From assembly GCA_018823745.1 (NCBI GenBank), contig JAHJHR010000003.1, forward strand, positions 310,001-374,000: a DNA stretch of 64,000 bases, given 5' to 3'. The translations under genes were made by a program, and so were the position numbers. Position 1 is the stretch's first letter. Every line of letters begins with the position of its first letter. The stretch is from Alphaproteobacteria bacterium (GTDB taxonomy: Bacteria > Pseudomonadota > Alphaproteobacteria > Oceanibaculales > Oceanibaculaceae). Of this stretch, positions 52,282 through 61,570 are shown piece after piece. The notes under the pieces are model-generated. The model was not told the origin of the DNA. It did not search any database and saw only the letters and a list, made by a program, of their open reading frames with translations.

Positions 52282-52739
52282 TCGCCCAGCCCCTGACCGC
52301 CGAGACCTTTGCACCTTTCGGACGGGTCATCGCTGCACCGGAGAAACCGGGCCGTGCCTTTCTCGGCAGCCTGATCGAAAACCGCCGCGACGATGCTGCC
52401 CTGGATCTGTCGCTGACCCATACCGCCGCCAGCACCTTGCCCTTCGAGGCAAGGCTGATGGAACGCCACCCGGTGTCGTCGCAGGCCTTCCTGGCGCTGG
52501 ATGTGGCGCGGTTTCTGGTGATTGTCGCGCCAACAATTGAGGACAAGCCGGACATGAGCCGGGCACGCGCCTTCATCGGCTCCGCCGGGCAGGCGCTGGT
52601 CTATGCGCCGGCGACCTGGCATCACGGCATGGTCGCGCTCGACCGCCCCGGCCGTTTCGCCATCATCATGTGGTGCGCCGAGGATGGCCGCAATGACGAG
52701 TTCCGCACCCTGGCGCAGCCGGTGATGGTGGCCGACTAA
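52275..52739 (+). CDS. allA: Ureidoglycolate lyase
   Basis: 154 residues, a cupin-like beta-barrel. The enzyme splits ureidoglycolate into glyoxylate and urea. The family pattern is visible: LTAETFAPFGRVIAAPEKPG, FEARLMERHPVSSQAFLALD, and QALVYAPATWHHGMVALDRP (the GTWHHP-type signature), then FAIIMWCAEDGRNDEF. Translation starts inside the racemase gene. Its stop overlaps the convergent allantoinase stop by 4 bases. Confidence 0.92.
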   Translation: MLIAQPLTAETFAPFGRVIAAPEKPGRAFLGSLIENRRDDAALDLSLTHTAASTLPFEARLMERHPVSSQAFLALDVARFLVIVAPTIEDKPDMSRARAFIGSAGQALVYAPATWHHGMVALDRPGRFAIIMWCAEDGRNDEFRTLAQPVMVAD

Positions 52740-53695
52740 CCCTTATACGGATGCGTTGCCATCCAGTGGCGGGCGATATCGATGCGGCGGGCGAGCCAGA
52801 CGCCGTCATGCTTCTGCACATAATCCATGAAGCGCGCCAGCGCCGCAGCCCGGCCGGGCCGGCCGACGAGACGCAGATGCAGGCCGATGCTCATCATCTT
52901 CGGCGCGCCGTCGGCGCCTTCGCGGTAGAGCACGTCGAAGGCATCCTTCAGATAGTCGAAGAAATCCGTCCCGGTGGCGAAGCCGTGGATCTGGCCGAAC
53001 TTCATGTCGTTATTGTCGATGGTGTAGGGAATGATCAGCTGCGGCTTGCCGGCCTCGATCGACCAATGGGGCAGGTCGTCATCATAGGCGTCGGAGCTGT
53101 AGAGGAAGCCGCCCTCCTCGGAGACCAGCTGGCGGGTATTGGACGACAGCCGGCCTGTGTACCAGCCCAGCGGCCGTTCGCCGGTCGCCTGCCGGATAGC
53201 AGCGATGGCCAGTTGCATGTGCTGGCGCTCGGTCTCGATGGGCATGCCGCTATAGTCGATCCAGCGCCAGCCATGGCTGGCGATCTCATGCCCGGCCTCG
53301 TGCATTGCGCGCACCGCATCGGGGTAACGTGCCACGGCCATGCCGACAGCCCAGGAGGTGAAGGGGATATTGCGCTCGCCGAAGAGCCGCATCAGCCGCC
53401 AGAGCCCGGCACGCATGCCATAGTCATAGACCGATTCGACCTGCTCATCGCGCAGCCCCTCGCGCGGGGTGCCACCCGGCACTTCATGCAGGAAGACTTC
53501 GGAGGTGGGATCGCCGTGCAGGATGCTGCGCTCGCCGCCTTCCTCAAAATTCACAACGAAGCTGAGGGCGATTTTCGCCCCATTGGGCCAGCGCGGGTCC
53601 GGCGGGGTCGGGCCATAGCCCTTCAGGTCGCGGGGATAGGGCGCTGTACCCAGCGCATCGGCAATCAGTTTCGTGTCGGCGTCTTGATCCTGCAT
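52736..53695 (-). CDS. puuE: Allantoinase PuuE (polysaccharide-deacetylase fold)
   Basis: 319 residues. PuuE opens the allantoin ring to allantoate without metal, using a NodB/deacetylase fold. Visible: YPRDLKGYGPTPPDPRWPNG, ALSFVVNFEEGGERSILHGD, SVYDYGMRAGLWRLMRLFGE, HEAGHEIASHGWRWIDYSGM and LGWYTGRLSSNTRQLVSEEG, all characteristic of PuuE proteins. It is transcribed against the racemase and allA genes, giving two arms of one pathway. Allantoate amidohydrolase is not in the window. Confidence 0.92.
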   Translation of the reverse strand: MQDQDADTKLIADALGTAPYPRDLKGYGPTPPDPRWPNGAKIALSFVVNFEEGGERSILHGDPTSEVFLHEVPGGTPREGLRDEQVESVYDYGMRAGLWRLMRLFGERNIPFTSWAVGMAVARYPDAVRAMHEAGHEIASHGWRWIDYSGMPIETERQHMQLAIAAIRQATGERPLGWYTGRLSSNTRQLVSEEGGFLYSSDAYDDDLPHWSIEAGKPQLIIPYTIDNNDMKFGQIHGFATGTDFFDYLKDAFDVLYREGADGAPKMMSIGLHLRLVGRPGRAAALARFMDYVQKHDGVWLARRIDIARHWMATHPYKG

Positions 53696-53783
53696 GGCAC
53701 CCTTCCTGACCGTGAGGGTGAATCACACGTCATCAGGGCCGGCTTGTCCAGACGGGACAAGCCGCTACAGGCCGAAAATGCGG

Positions 53784-54092
53784 TCAGGAACGCCAGTTCT
53801 GGGGGGTGGTCGGCAATTCGCCGGTAACATCGACATGGGCGATGTCGCTGTCGGAGCTCAGGGCCTTCTCCGAGAAACGCAGATTGAACAGACGGCCGTC
53901 ATCGGCCAGCAACTGCACACCCTTGCGGCCAAACACGCCCTTCAGCGCGGTCGGGGTCGCCTTGATCTCGCCGCAGCTGGTCACGCCGATCGGCCTCTTG
54001 AAATAGCCTTCGAATTCGTAGGACGCCCGCGCGACCTCCTCGCCATCGCATTTCAACATGCCGTCGCCAGCGATCTTACCGAGATACTGCAT
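53784..54092 (-). CDS. Hypothetical protein (102 aa)
   Basis: A compact, beta-rich cytoplasmic protein. It opens MQYLGKIAGDGMLKCDGEEV, continues ASYEFEGYFKRPIGVTSCGE, and has VFGRKGVQLLADDGRLFNLR in the second half. AAGGAA lies at good spacing before the ATG. I have no function. It is the last of a run of four short minus-strand genes. Confidence 0.65.
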   Translation of the reverse strand: MQYLGKIAGDGMLKCDGEEVARASYEFEGYFKRPIGVTSCGEIKATPTALKGVFGRKGVQLLADDGRLFNLRFSEKALSSDSDIAHVDVTGELPTTPQNWRS

Positions 54093-54109
54093 GATGGAAT
54101 TCCTTTGGG

Positions 54110-54379
54110 CTATGAAGGGTCGGCCTTGCCATCCGCCTCAAGGGCTGCGGCAAGCTCTGCGGGATCGACGAAGAACACTTCATTCAGTCCGCCCGGTAGA
54201 GGGACAGCCGGGACATGAAGCATGGTCGCCGTGCGCCGGTAGGCGGAGAAGGACAGGCCGGCGATCTCCTCCTCGTCGATGACGAGACGATAGGTGCCGG
54301 CGGGCTGCGCCGTATCCAGCGCGCTCAGGGAGAAGGGATGGCGGAAGGTGACCGTCGTTTCCGTGGTCCGGTCCGTCAT
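54110..54379 (-). CDS. Hypothetical protein (89 aa)
   Basis: Begins MTDRTTETTVTFRHPFSLSA and continues LDTAQPAGTYRLVIDEEEIA with the aromatic strand GLSFSAYRRTATMLHVPAVP. This looks like a small conserved alphaproteobacterial protein with a beta-rich fold. It starts 11 bases after the stop of the 48-aa gene. Function unknown. Confidence 0.65.
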   Translation of the reverse strand: MTDRTTETTVTFRHPFSLSALDTAQPAGTYRLVIDEEEIAGLSFSAYRRTATMLHVPAVPLPGGLNEVFFVDPAELAAALEADGKADPS

Positions 54380-54390
54380 TGTTTCTGCTC

Positions 54391-54537
54391 TCAGCCCTTC
54401 TTTTTCGGGCTGGCGGCCTGGCCCCCGGCATTCTTGCTCATCACGCTGGACACCGTGGCGGTGGACACAGCGGCGGAGGGCTTGCTGGCCTTGGGTTTGC
54501 GAACTTCCCGATTACTGCGCTTCTGACTCTTGGCCAT
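54391..54537 (-). CDS. Small basic conserved protein (48 aa)
   Basis: MAKSQKRSNREVRKPKASKP followed by a Ser/Ala/Val-rich stretch and a KKKG end. The MAKxQKRSNRExKKPK start is a recurring tiny protein in alphaproteobacteria; role unknown, possibly nucleic-acid binding because of its charge. CAGGAGG precedes the ATG perfectly. The longer open frame to 54639 is not needed. Confidence 0.65.
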   Translation of the reverse strand: MAKSQKRSNREVRKPKASKPSAAVSTATVSSVMSKNAGGQAASPKKKG

Positions 54538-54639
54538 GCTGGCCTCCTGATGTGGCACACCGACAGGCGGTGCGCTCGGGAAATGATACGCAGACAAGAA
54601 ATCGGCAGACCCCGGCGAACCGAAGCCTGCCGAGCGCAT

Positions 54640-54852
54640 TCAGTCGAGAATCTTGAGATTATCGGCCGACATCTTGCCGCTTCGCTGGTCAGAGACCAGT
54701 TCGAAGCCAATCTTCTGGCCTTCGCGCAGGTCGCCCAGACCGCAGCGCTCGACAGCGCTGATATGGACGAACGCATCGGCGCCGCCATCATCCGGCTGAA
54801 TAAAACCAAAGCCCTTTGTGGCGTTGAACCACTTCACGGTGCCCGTAGTCAT
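54640..54852 (-). CDS. cspA: Cold-shock protein (CspA family)
   Basis: 70 residues, single OB fold. The RNA-binding motifs RNP1 ([11 protein letters not shown]) and RNP2 (AFVHISAVE) are intact, after the standard [16 protein letters not shown] start. Acts as an RNA chaperone. GAAGGAA precedes the ATG. The AT-rich 150 bases upstream may form a cold-responsive 5' leader, but I see no defined structure. Confidence 0.96.
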   Translation of the reverse strand: MTTGTVKWFNATKGFGFIQPDDGGADAFVHISAVERCGLGDLREGQKIGFELVSDQRSGKMSADNLKILD

Positions 54853-55005
54853 GAATTATTCCTTCTTGAACCAAATATTATCTTCAGTTAACCCCACATA
54901 AATGGTTGCTCTGCGCCAGAAATTCAATTCCAAAATCAGAAATCGCTCCAGAAATCAATTTACCAGCCGAATGGAATATTTACGGATTTCCCGTTCCCAG
55001 CCGGT

Positions 55006-56745
55006 TTATTTTTCCTGCCCCAGGGCATAGCGCAGCGCCTCGGTGCCGGCAGCATCGACGGAGCGGCCATCGGCCCCAGCCACCACGCCATAGACGTCGC
55101 GCATGGTGGCTTCCGAAATAATCGCGTCGCGCCAGTCGCGCAGCACCAGCGCCGGGTCGCGCTCCAGCGGCTGGCCATAGCCGCCGCCGCCCGGCGATTC
55201 GACGACAAAGCGCACCGGCCCGGTGGATTTCAGGCCGAATTTCGGCGCCGCCTCGCTGCGCCCTTCCTGCTCCAGCCTCATCGTACCGAAAGCGCCGAAG
55301 CCGCCGCCCTGGATGCCATAGCCGGTTTCGTAATTCAGCCCCTCGCCGCGAAACGAATGGGTGGCCGGGGTGAGGATATCGACCGCATAGTCGCAGCCGC
55401 TGCCGCCGCGCCACTTGCCCGGCCCGGCCGCATCGGTGCGGAATTCCTGGCGCTGGAATCGCACCGGATAGAGCTGCTCGTAGATTTCCACATTCGGCAT
55501 GGTCAGCCCGCCCAGCGTGCAGACATGGCCGATCTGGTTGAAGCCATCGCGCCCCCGGACCGCACCGCTGCCGGCCGAGGCGGCACCGTGATAGAAAACA
55601 TAGCCCGCCCCGGTCTCGTCCTTGCCGACCGACAAGCCGAAGACATTCTTCGCCCAGCCGGCACAGCCGCGCAGCGGATCGGCCTGAGCCAGTGCCTTCC
55701 AGACCGCATGGATGATCTCATGCGCGAAGAACACCGTGCACATGGTGGTGGCCGCCCCTTCGCCGGCATTCACGATACTGCCTTCCGGCGCGATCATCTC
55801 GACGCAGCGGAACGCGCCCTCATTATGCGGCAGATTGGGATCGAGGAAGGAGGCCAGCGCCGTGTAGACCGCCGAATAGCTGTTCGCCAAAGTGGAGTTC
55901 TTGAAGCCCTTGATCTGCGGGTCGCTGCCGGTGAAATCGGCAATCAGCCGATCACCCTGGATGGTCAGCGCCACCCGCACCGTCACGTCGCGGATCTCGA
56001 AGCAGTCATTGTCGGAGCGGTCCTCGGCGATATAGACGCCGTCCGGCAGTTTGCCGATCTCGGCCCGGACCAGCCGGTCGGCATGGTCCAAAACGCCGGT
56101 GAAATAGCCCAGCGCAGCCTCCACACCCAGTTCCTCGACCAGTGCCGCCACCCGCTCCATGCCGATCCGGGTCGAGCCCAGCATGGCGTTCAGATCGCCA
56201 TCCAGCAGATGCGGCGTGCGGGTGTTCAGCAGCAGCATCTTCCACAGGTCACGGCGCACCTTGCCGGCCTCGACCAGCCGGAGCACCGGCAGGCGAATGC
56301 CTTCGTGAAACACCTCGGTCGCGGTCGGGTTATAGGTGCCGGCCGCACCACCGCCGATATCGGATTGATGCGCCCGGTTGCAGGTGAACCCGACCAGCCG
56401 CCCGTCGACGAAGACCGGCCGGGCGATCACCCAATCCGGCAGATGGTTGCCGCCGGCTGCCCATGGGTCGTTCAGCAGATAGACATCGCCTTCCGCGATC
56501 TCCCCGTCGAAGTCGCGCAGGATGGCGCGCACGCCGAAGCCGCCGCTGCCGGTATGGATCGGAATCCCATCGGCCTGGCTGATCACCTCGCCCTGCGGCC
56601 CGGCGATGAAGCAGGAGAAATCATGCGCCTGGCTGAAGATCGGGCTGCGCGCAGTGCGCACCATGACCCAGCCCATCTGGTGCGAAATATGGTCCAGCCG
56701 GTTCTGGGTCAGGGCGAGGATGATCGGGTCCTGTGCGGTGCTCAT
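55006..56745 (-). CDS. hyuB: Hydantoinase B/oxoprolinase family protein
   Basis: 579 residues. The HyuB family is recognisable from HISHQMGWVMVRTARSPIFS, AQDFSC-type AHDFSCFIAGPQGEVISQAD, PIHTGSGGFGVRAILRDF, VYLLNDPWAAGGNHLPDWV, and HNEGAFRCVEMIAPEGSIVN. With HyuA it forms an ATP-dependent N-methylhydantoinase, 5-oxoprolinase or acetophenone/acetone-carboxylase type enzyme. The ATG at 56745, with GAGGA upstream, lies 5 bases after the hyuA stop. Substrate undecided; hydantoin-like compounds fit the allantoin module next door. Confidence 0.92.
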   Translation of the reverse strand: MSTAQDPIILALTQNRLDHISHQMGWVMVRTARSPIFSQAHDFSCFIAGPQGEVISQADGIPIHTGSGGFGVRAILRDFDGEIAEGDVYLLNDPWAAGGNHLPDWVIARPVFVDGRLVGFTCNRAHQSDIGGGAAGTYNPTATEVFHEGIRLPVLRLVEAGKVRRDLWKMLLLNTRTPHLLDGDLNAMLGSTRIGMERVAALVEELGVEAALGYFTGVLDHADRLVRAEIGKLPDGVYIAEDRSDNDCFEIRDVTVRVALTIQGDRLIADFTGSDPQIKGFKNSTLANSYSAVYTALASFLDPNLPHNEGAFRCVEMIAPEGSIVNAGEGAATTMCTVFFAHEIIHAVWKALAQADPLRGCAGWAKNVFGLSVGKDETGAGYVFYHGAASAGSGAVRGRDGFNQIGHVCTLGGLTMPNVEIYEQLYPVRFQRQEFRTDAAGPGKWRGGSGCDYAVDILTPATHSFRGEGLNYETGYGIQGGGFGAFGTMRLEQEGRSEAAPKFGLKSTGPVRFVVESPGGGGYGQPLERDPALVLRDWRDAIISEATMRDVYGVVAGADGRSVDAAGTEALRYALGQEK

Positions 56746-56750
56746 GGCGC

Positions 56751-58853
56751 TCAATCCTCGCTGCCGAAGCGGATGATGTAATTGTTCAGGGCATCGACCG
56801 AGACATGGTCGCCGGGGCCGACGAGAATGGTGGTCGTCGATTCCTCGATCACCGCCGGCCCCTCGAAACTGTGGCCATGCTGCAGATCGGCGCCGCGATA
56901 GATCGGCGTATCGACGAAATCGCCCAGCCGGTCGGCATAGACCTTGCGGGTCTCGACCGGCACGACCGGCGTGTCGACCGTCGGATAGACCGGATTTTCC
57001 AGCACCGGCAGCTTGCCGATGCCGACGACGCGCAGCTTGGCGACATTGATCCGGGCTTCCGGGTTGGTATGGCCGAACTGCCGGTCATATTCACGCTCGA
57101 AAGCCGCGCGGATATCGGCCGGGGAGGCATCGCGAGGCAGCGTCACGCGGACATCCCATTGCTGGCCCTCGTAATGCAGATCGAGCTCGTAGTCGAAGCG
57201 CGTATCGCCCTCGCCGAAGCCCTCCTCGCCCAGCGCCGCCCTTGCCTGGGCCTGCAACTGGGTGAAGCCCTCTGCAATCGCGGCACCGACCGTCTCGTCC
57301 AGCCGGCGCATCAACACATGCACGAAATCACGCCGCACATCGGCATGCTGCATGCCGATGGCGCAGAAGGCCCCGGCCTGGCGCGGCACATAGACCGCCC
57401 TGGCCCCCAGCCGGCGACCAACGCTGGCGCCGTGCATCGGCCCCGCCCCGCCACAGGCGATCAGCATGAAGCGGCCGAGATGATAGCCGCGCTGGATGCT
57501 GATCTGCTCCACAGCATGCATCAGATTCTGCTCGACGATGCGGATGATGCCGGCTGCCGCCTCGGTGCGGGAAATGCCCAGCGGCAGCGCCAGCTCGTTG
57601 TCCATAGCCGCCTCTGCCGCCGCGAGGTCCAGCGTCACCGTCCCGCCGGCATAGGGGCCGGGGCGCAGCCGGCCCAGCACCAGATGCGCGTCGGTCACGG
57701 TCGGCCGCGTGCCGCCCAGGCCATAGGCCGCCGGACCGGGACGCGCGCCAGCACCTTCCGGCCCGGCATAGATCAGCCCGGCCGCGTCGATGCCCGCGAT
57801 GGTGCCGCCGCCGGCACCGACCGTATGGATATCGACCGAGGGGGTGACGAGGTCGTAATCATTCACCGACAGCGTATCGGTGATGGCAACCCGGCCTTCA
57901 TTCATCAGCATGACATCGCAGCTGGTGCCGCCGATCTCCATGCTGACCAGATTATTCTCGCCGATTCCGGCCGCCAGATACTGCATCGCGCCGACACCGG
58001 CCGACGGGCCGGACAGCAGCAAATTCACCGGCTGGCGGATCAGCTGGTCCAGCGAGGCCGCCCCGCCATTGCTCTGCAGCATCAGCAGCTTTGTCTTCAG
58101 CCCCAGCGCGATCAGCCTTTCCTGCAAGGCGCGCAGATAGGATGCCGTGCGCGGCATCACATAGGCATTCACCACGGTGGTCGAGCTGCGCTCATACTCG
58201 CCCATGATCGGCACGATTTCGGACGAGACCGACAGCCAGTCGCACACGCCTTCCTCGCGCAGCAGCGCGGCCACGGCCTGCTCATGCGCCGGATTGACGA
58301 AGCTGTTCAGCAGGCAGACGGCGATGGATTCTACGCCCTCCTCGCGGAACACCCGGCAAGCAGCGCGCACATCGTCGAGATCCAGCGCCTCGACCTCCGC
58401 CCCGCGTGCATCGATCCGCCCGGCGACCGGCAGGCGCAGATAGCGTGGCACCAGCACCGGCGGATAGGGCGTGCGATGGTCCCAGGGGTTCTTGCGCAGG
58501 CCGCGCCGCGCCTCCAGGCTGTCGCGGAAGCCCTTTGTGGTCAGCAGGCCCACCTTCGCCCCCTTGCCCTCCAGCAGCGTGTTGGTGGCCACGGTAGAGC
58601 CGTGCAGGAAGAACTGGCATTCCCCCAGGAACTGCGCCAGCGACAGACCGAGCGCCGCACAGGCCGCCTCCAGCGCCGAGATCACGCCCTGACCGGGATC
58701 GGCCGGGACGGACGGCACCTTGAAGACATCCGTGCGCCCGTCGCTATCGGCGATCACCAGATCGGTGAAGGTGCCGCCGACATCAACGCCGACGCGCCAG
58801 GGCGGCGACTGGATGCTGGTTGTTCTGCTGCTGGTGCTCATGCCGGGTCTCAT
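56751..58853 (-). CDS. hyuA: Hydantoinase A/oxoprolinase family protein
   Basis: 700 residues. The N-terminal ASKHA-type ATP-binding motif is WRVGVDVGGTFTDLVIADS. It continues QFFLHGSTVATNTLLEGKGA, GLLTTKGFRDSLEARRGLRK, then SGPSAGVGAMQYLAAGIGEN and MEIGGTSCDVMLMNEG, and later ACGGAGPMHGASVGRRLGAR. These are the standard HyuA blocks. AAGGGGA precedes the ATG at 58853; an internal ATG at 58841 is an alternative. Operon with hyuB. Confidence 0.93.
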   Translation of the reverse strand: MRPGMSTSSRTTSIQSPPWRVGVDVGGTFTDLVIADSDGRTDVFKVPSVPADPGQGVISALEAACAALGLSLAQFLGECQFFLHGSTVATNTLLEGKGAKVGLLTTKGFRDSLEARRGLRKNPWDHRTPYPPVLVPRYLRLPVAGRIDARGAEVEALDLDDVRAACRVFREEGVESIAVCLLNSFVNPAHEQAVAALLREEGVCDWLSVSSEIVPIMGEYERSSTTVVNAYVMPRTASYLRALQERLIALGLKTKLLMLQSNGGAASLDQLIRQPVNLLLSGPSAGVGAMQYLAAGIGENNLVSMEIGGTSCDVMLMNEGRVAITDTLSVNDYDLVTPSVDIHTVGAGGGTIAGIDAAGLIYAGPEGAGARPGPAAYGLGGTRPTVTDAHLVLGRLRPGPYAGGTVTLDLAAAEAAMDNELALPLGISRTEAAAGIIRIVEQNLMHAVEQISIQRGYHLGRFMLIACGGAGPMHGASVGRRLGARAVYVPRQAGAFCAIGMQHADVRRDFVHVLMRRLDETVGAAIAEGFTQLQAQARAALGEEGFGEGDTRFDYELDLHYEGQQWDVRVTLPRDASPADIRAAFEREYDRQFGHTNPEARINVAKLRVVGIGKLPVLENPVYPTVDTPVVPVETRKVYADRLGDFVDTPIYRGADLQHGHSFEGPAVIEESTTTILVGPGDHVSVDALNNYIIRFGSED

Positions 58854-59039
58854 TCCCCTTCGCGTGTCTGACCTGTCATCGCCGATGACAGGATGCGAGA
58901 GGCTAGAGCATTTTCCCGGCCGGTTGAATAGCCGGTCAGGCGTTGCCTGCGATAATTAGGCGCGCATAACGGCATCGACGGCGGGATGGCGCCTGGGCTA
59001 AACCTCTCGGCACCTTTCCCATAACAGCAGCGATCCCCC

Positions 59040-59900
59040 ATGCCGGACGAGAAATTCATCCTGACCCTGTCCTGCCCGAACCGCCCCGGCATTGTCGCGG
59101 CTGTCTCCCAGCATCTGTTCGACCAGGGCGCCAATATCCAGGAGGCGCACCAGTTCGACGATCCGGAGACCGGCATGTTCTTCATGCGGATCGTCTTCAA
59201 CTTCGTCGAGACCGGTGACATCGCCCTGACCCGCGACGGTTTCGCCGCCATCGCCGCGCGCTATGCCATGGACTGGAAGATGTTCTCCAGCCAGCGCCGC
59301 CAGCGGGTGTTGCTGCTGGTCTCGAAATTCGACCATTGCCTGGCCGATATTCTCTATCGCTGGCGGAATGGCGAGCTGGGCATGGAGATTGCCGGAATCG
59401 TCGCGAATTACCCGCGCGAGACCTATCACCATCACGATTTCGGCGGCATCCCGTTCCATTATCTGCCGGTTGCCAGGGACACCAAACCGGCTCAGGAAGC
59501 GCAGATCCTCGATATTGTGGCGCGCGAGAAGGTCGATCTGGTGGTGCTGGCGCGTTACATGCAGATTCTGTCCAACGAGCTGTCGGCAGAATTGTCAGGC
59601 CGCTGCATCAACATCCACCATTCCTTCCTGCCCGGCTTCAAGGGTGCCAGGCCCTATCACCAGGCGCATCTGCGCGGTGTGAAGCTGATCGGGGCGACCG
59701 CCCATTACGTGACAGCCGATCTGGATGAAGGCCCGATCATCGAGCAGGATGTCGAGCGTATCAGCCATGCCGATTCTCCCGAGACGCTGGTGCGCAAAGG
59801 ACGCGACATCGAACGCCGCGTGCTGGCCCGCGCCATCGCCTGGCATCTGGAAGGCCGGGTGATCATCAACGGCCCGAAGACGGTGGTGTTTCACGATTGA
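59040..59900 (+). CDS. purU: Formyltetrahydrofolate deformylase
   Basis: 286 residues. An N-terminal ACT domain ([20 protein letters not shown], then [12 protein letters not shown]) and a formyl-transferase-type domain with [20 protein letters not shown], the active-site [20 protein letters not shown], and [20 protein letters not shown]. PurU releases formate from 10-formyl-THF, balancing one-carbon pools (for example for PurT or formate oxidation). Separated by 186 bases from the divergent hyuAB operon. No strong ribosome site. Confidence 0.95.
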   Translation: MPDEKFILTLSCPNRPGIVAAVSQHLFDQGANIQEAHQFDDPETGMFFMRIVFNFVETGDIALTRDGFAAIAARYAMDWKMFSSQRRQRVLLLVSKFDHCLADILYRWRNGELGMEIAGIVANYPRETYHHHDFGGIPFHYLPVARDTKPAQEAQILDIVAREKVDLVVLARYMQILSNELSAELSGRCINIHHSFLPGFKGARPYHQAHLRGVKLIGATAHYVTADLDEGPIIEQDVERISHADSPETLVRKGRDIERRVLARAIAWHLEGRVIINGPKTVVFHD

Positions 59901-59908
59901 CCGGGTTC

Positions 59909-59938
59909 GGGCCGGGGCGCTTTCGCAATCCCCGGCCC
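59909..59938. terminator. Hairpin between purU and the BCCT gene
   Basis: A perfect 9-base stem GGGCCGGGG/CCCCGGCCC with a 12-base loop between two converging genes. No strong T-tract on either side, so termination efficiency is uncertain. Confidence 0.5.
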
Positions 59939-59953
59939 TGACGCCCGTTTGTG

Positions 59954-61570
59954 CTACCCGCGCGGCTCGCTGCGCAAACCCTTCACAAGGGCAACGCAGG
60001 CCAGCAGAAGCACGATTGTGAACGGCAGCCCGGTCGAGACAGCCGCCGCCTGAAGGGCCGCCAGGCCACCGCCCAGCAGCAGGGCAATCGCCACCAGCCC
60101 CTCGGAGACACACCAGAAAACGCGCTGCGTCTTCGGCGCATCAAGCTTGCCGCCGGAGGTGATGGTGTCGATGACCAGCGACCCCGAATCCGACGAGGTC
60201 ACGAAGAACACGATCACCAGCACGATACCGATGAAGGAGCTGATGGCACTGAACGGCAGCGCCTCCAGCATCACGAACAGCTTCAGCTCAAGCCCCGCAT
60301 CGGCCACCGCCTGGTAGCCATCATTCACGATCTGGCCGATGGCCGTACCGCCGAAGGCCGTCATCCACAGCACCGAGACCAGCGACGGGATCAGCAGGAC
60401 GCAGGTTAGGAATTCCCGGACCGTCCGGCCCCGGCTGACCCGGGCGATGAACATGCCAACGAAAGGCGACCAGGAAATCCACCAGGCCCAGTAGAACGCC
60501 GTCCAGCCCTGGCTGAAATTCTCATCCGCACGGCCGAACGGATTCGACAAGGCGGGCAGATATTCGGCATAGGCAAGAAGGTTGGTGAAGAAGCCGGTCA
60601 CGATGGCCAGCGTCGGGCCAACGATGATGATGAACAGCAGCAACAGCGCTGCCAGAACCATGTTGATTTCCGACAGCCGCTTCACGCCGGCATTCAACCC
60701 GGCCAGGACCGATGCCAGGGCTATCCCCGTGATGCCAACAATCAGCAGCACCTTGGACACATCGTTTACCGGCACGCCGAACAGCATCTCCAGCCCGGCA
60801 TTCGCCTGCTCCGCGCCGATGCCCAGCGATGTCGCCAGGCCGAACAGCGTGGCGAAGACGGCCAGGATGTCGATGACATGGCCGGTCCAGCCCCAGACCC
60901 GCTCGCCGAAGATCGGATAGAAGATCGAGCGGATGCTGAGCGGCAGGCCCTTGTTATAGGAAAACAGGGCCAGCGACAGCGCCACGATGGCGTAGATCGC
61001 CCAGGGATGCAGCGCCCAGTGGAAGATCGTCGACGCCATGCCGAGGCGCGCCGCTTCCCCCGTGTCGCCAACAGCACCAGCCAGCGGTGCCCAGCTTTCG
61101 GCCGAGCCTGCCCCTTCCGCCAGGGAGGAGGAGAAATGCGAGATCGGCTCCGACACGCCAAAGAACATCAGGCCAATGCCCATGCCAGCGGCAAACAGCA
61201 TGGCGAACCAGGCCGAATAGGAATAATCCGGCGTCGCATCGACGCCGCCGATACGCACCTTGCCCAGCGGCGACACCAGAATGCCAAGACAGACCAGCAC
61301 GAAGATGTTGGCCGAGAGCAGGAAGAACCAGTCGAAGGTCGATGTCAGCGCCGGGCGCAGCCAGCCAAAGAACGTGCTGGCCTGTTCGGGCAAGGCAAGG
61401 GTGAGGAAAACAAAGGCGACAATGGTCAGGCCCGAGATCGCAAAGACAGGATTATGGATATCCAGTCCGAAGGGGCCGAAGGTCTTCTGGATATTGTCCT
61501 GACCGATTTCGTAATCCGTATCGATCAGTGTGACAGCCCCATCGGGCGGGGTGTCCGCTTGGTGAGCCAT
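59954..61570 (-). CDS. BCCT family (betaine/choline/carnitine) transporter
   Basis: 538 residues, 12 TM helices. Key regions: MLFAAGMGIGLMFFGVSEPI (the glycine-rich substrate helix), FHWALHPWAIYAIVALSLAL, and WTAFYWAWWISWSPFVGMFI followed by ARVSRGRTVREF (the BCCT signature with its Trp box). GMGIGL, rather than GMGAGL, suggests a sodium-coupled betaine-type carrier by analogy to BetP-like proteins, but this is tentative. The Met at 61570 (AAAGGGGGCAC before it) is preferred over the one at 61615. It probably supplies betaine or choline as osmolyte or nutrient. Confidence 0.93.
   Translation of the reverse strand: MAHQADTPPDGAVTLIDTDYEIGQDNIQKTFGPFGLDIHNPVFAISGLTIVAFVFLTLALPEQASTFFGWLRPALTSTFDWFFLLSANIFVLVCLGILVSPLGKVRIGGVDATPDYSYSAWFAMLFAAGMGIGLMFFGVSEPISHFSSSLAEGAGSAESWAPLAGAVGDTGEAARLGMASTIFHWALHPWAIYAIVALSLALFSYNKGLPLSIRSIFYPIFGERVWGWTGHVIDILAVFATLFGLATSLGIGAEQANAGLEMLFGVPVNDVSKVLLIVGITGIALASVLAGLNAGVKRLSEINMVLAALLLLFIIIVGPTLAIVTGFFTNLLAYAEYLPALSNPFGRADENFSQGWTAFYWAWWISWSPFVGMFIARVSRGRTVREFLTCVLLIPSLVSVLWMTAFGGTAIGQIVNDGYQAVADAGLELKLFVMLEALPFSAISSFIGIVLVIVFFVTSSDSGSLVIDTITSGGKLDAPKTQRVFWCVSEGLVAIALLLGGGLAALQAAAVSTGLPFTIVLLLACVALVKGLRSEPRG

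Noticed and set aside
56733..58871. 712-residue plus-strand open frame opposite hyuA
   Set aside because: Antisense shadow of a well-conserved hyuA gene; His/Arg/Asp-rich with no recognisable domain.
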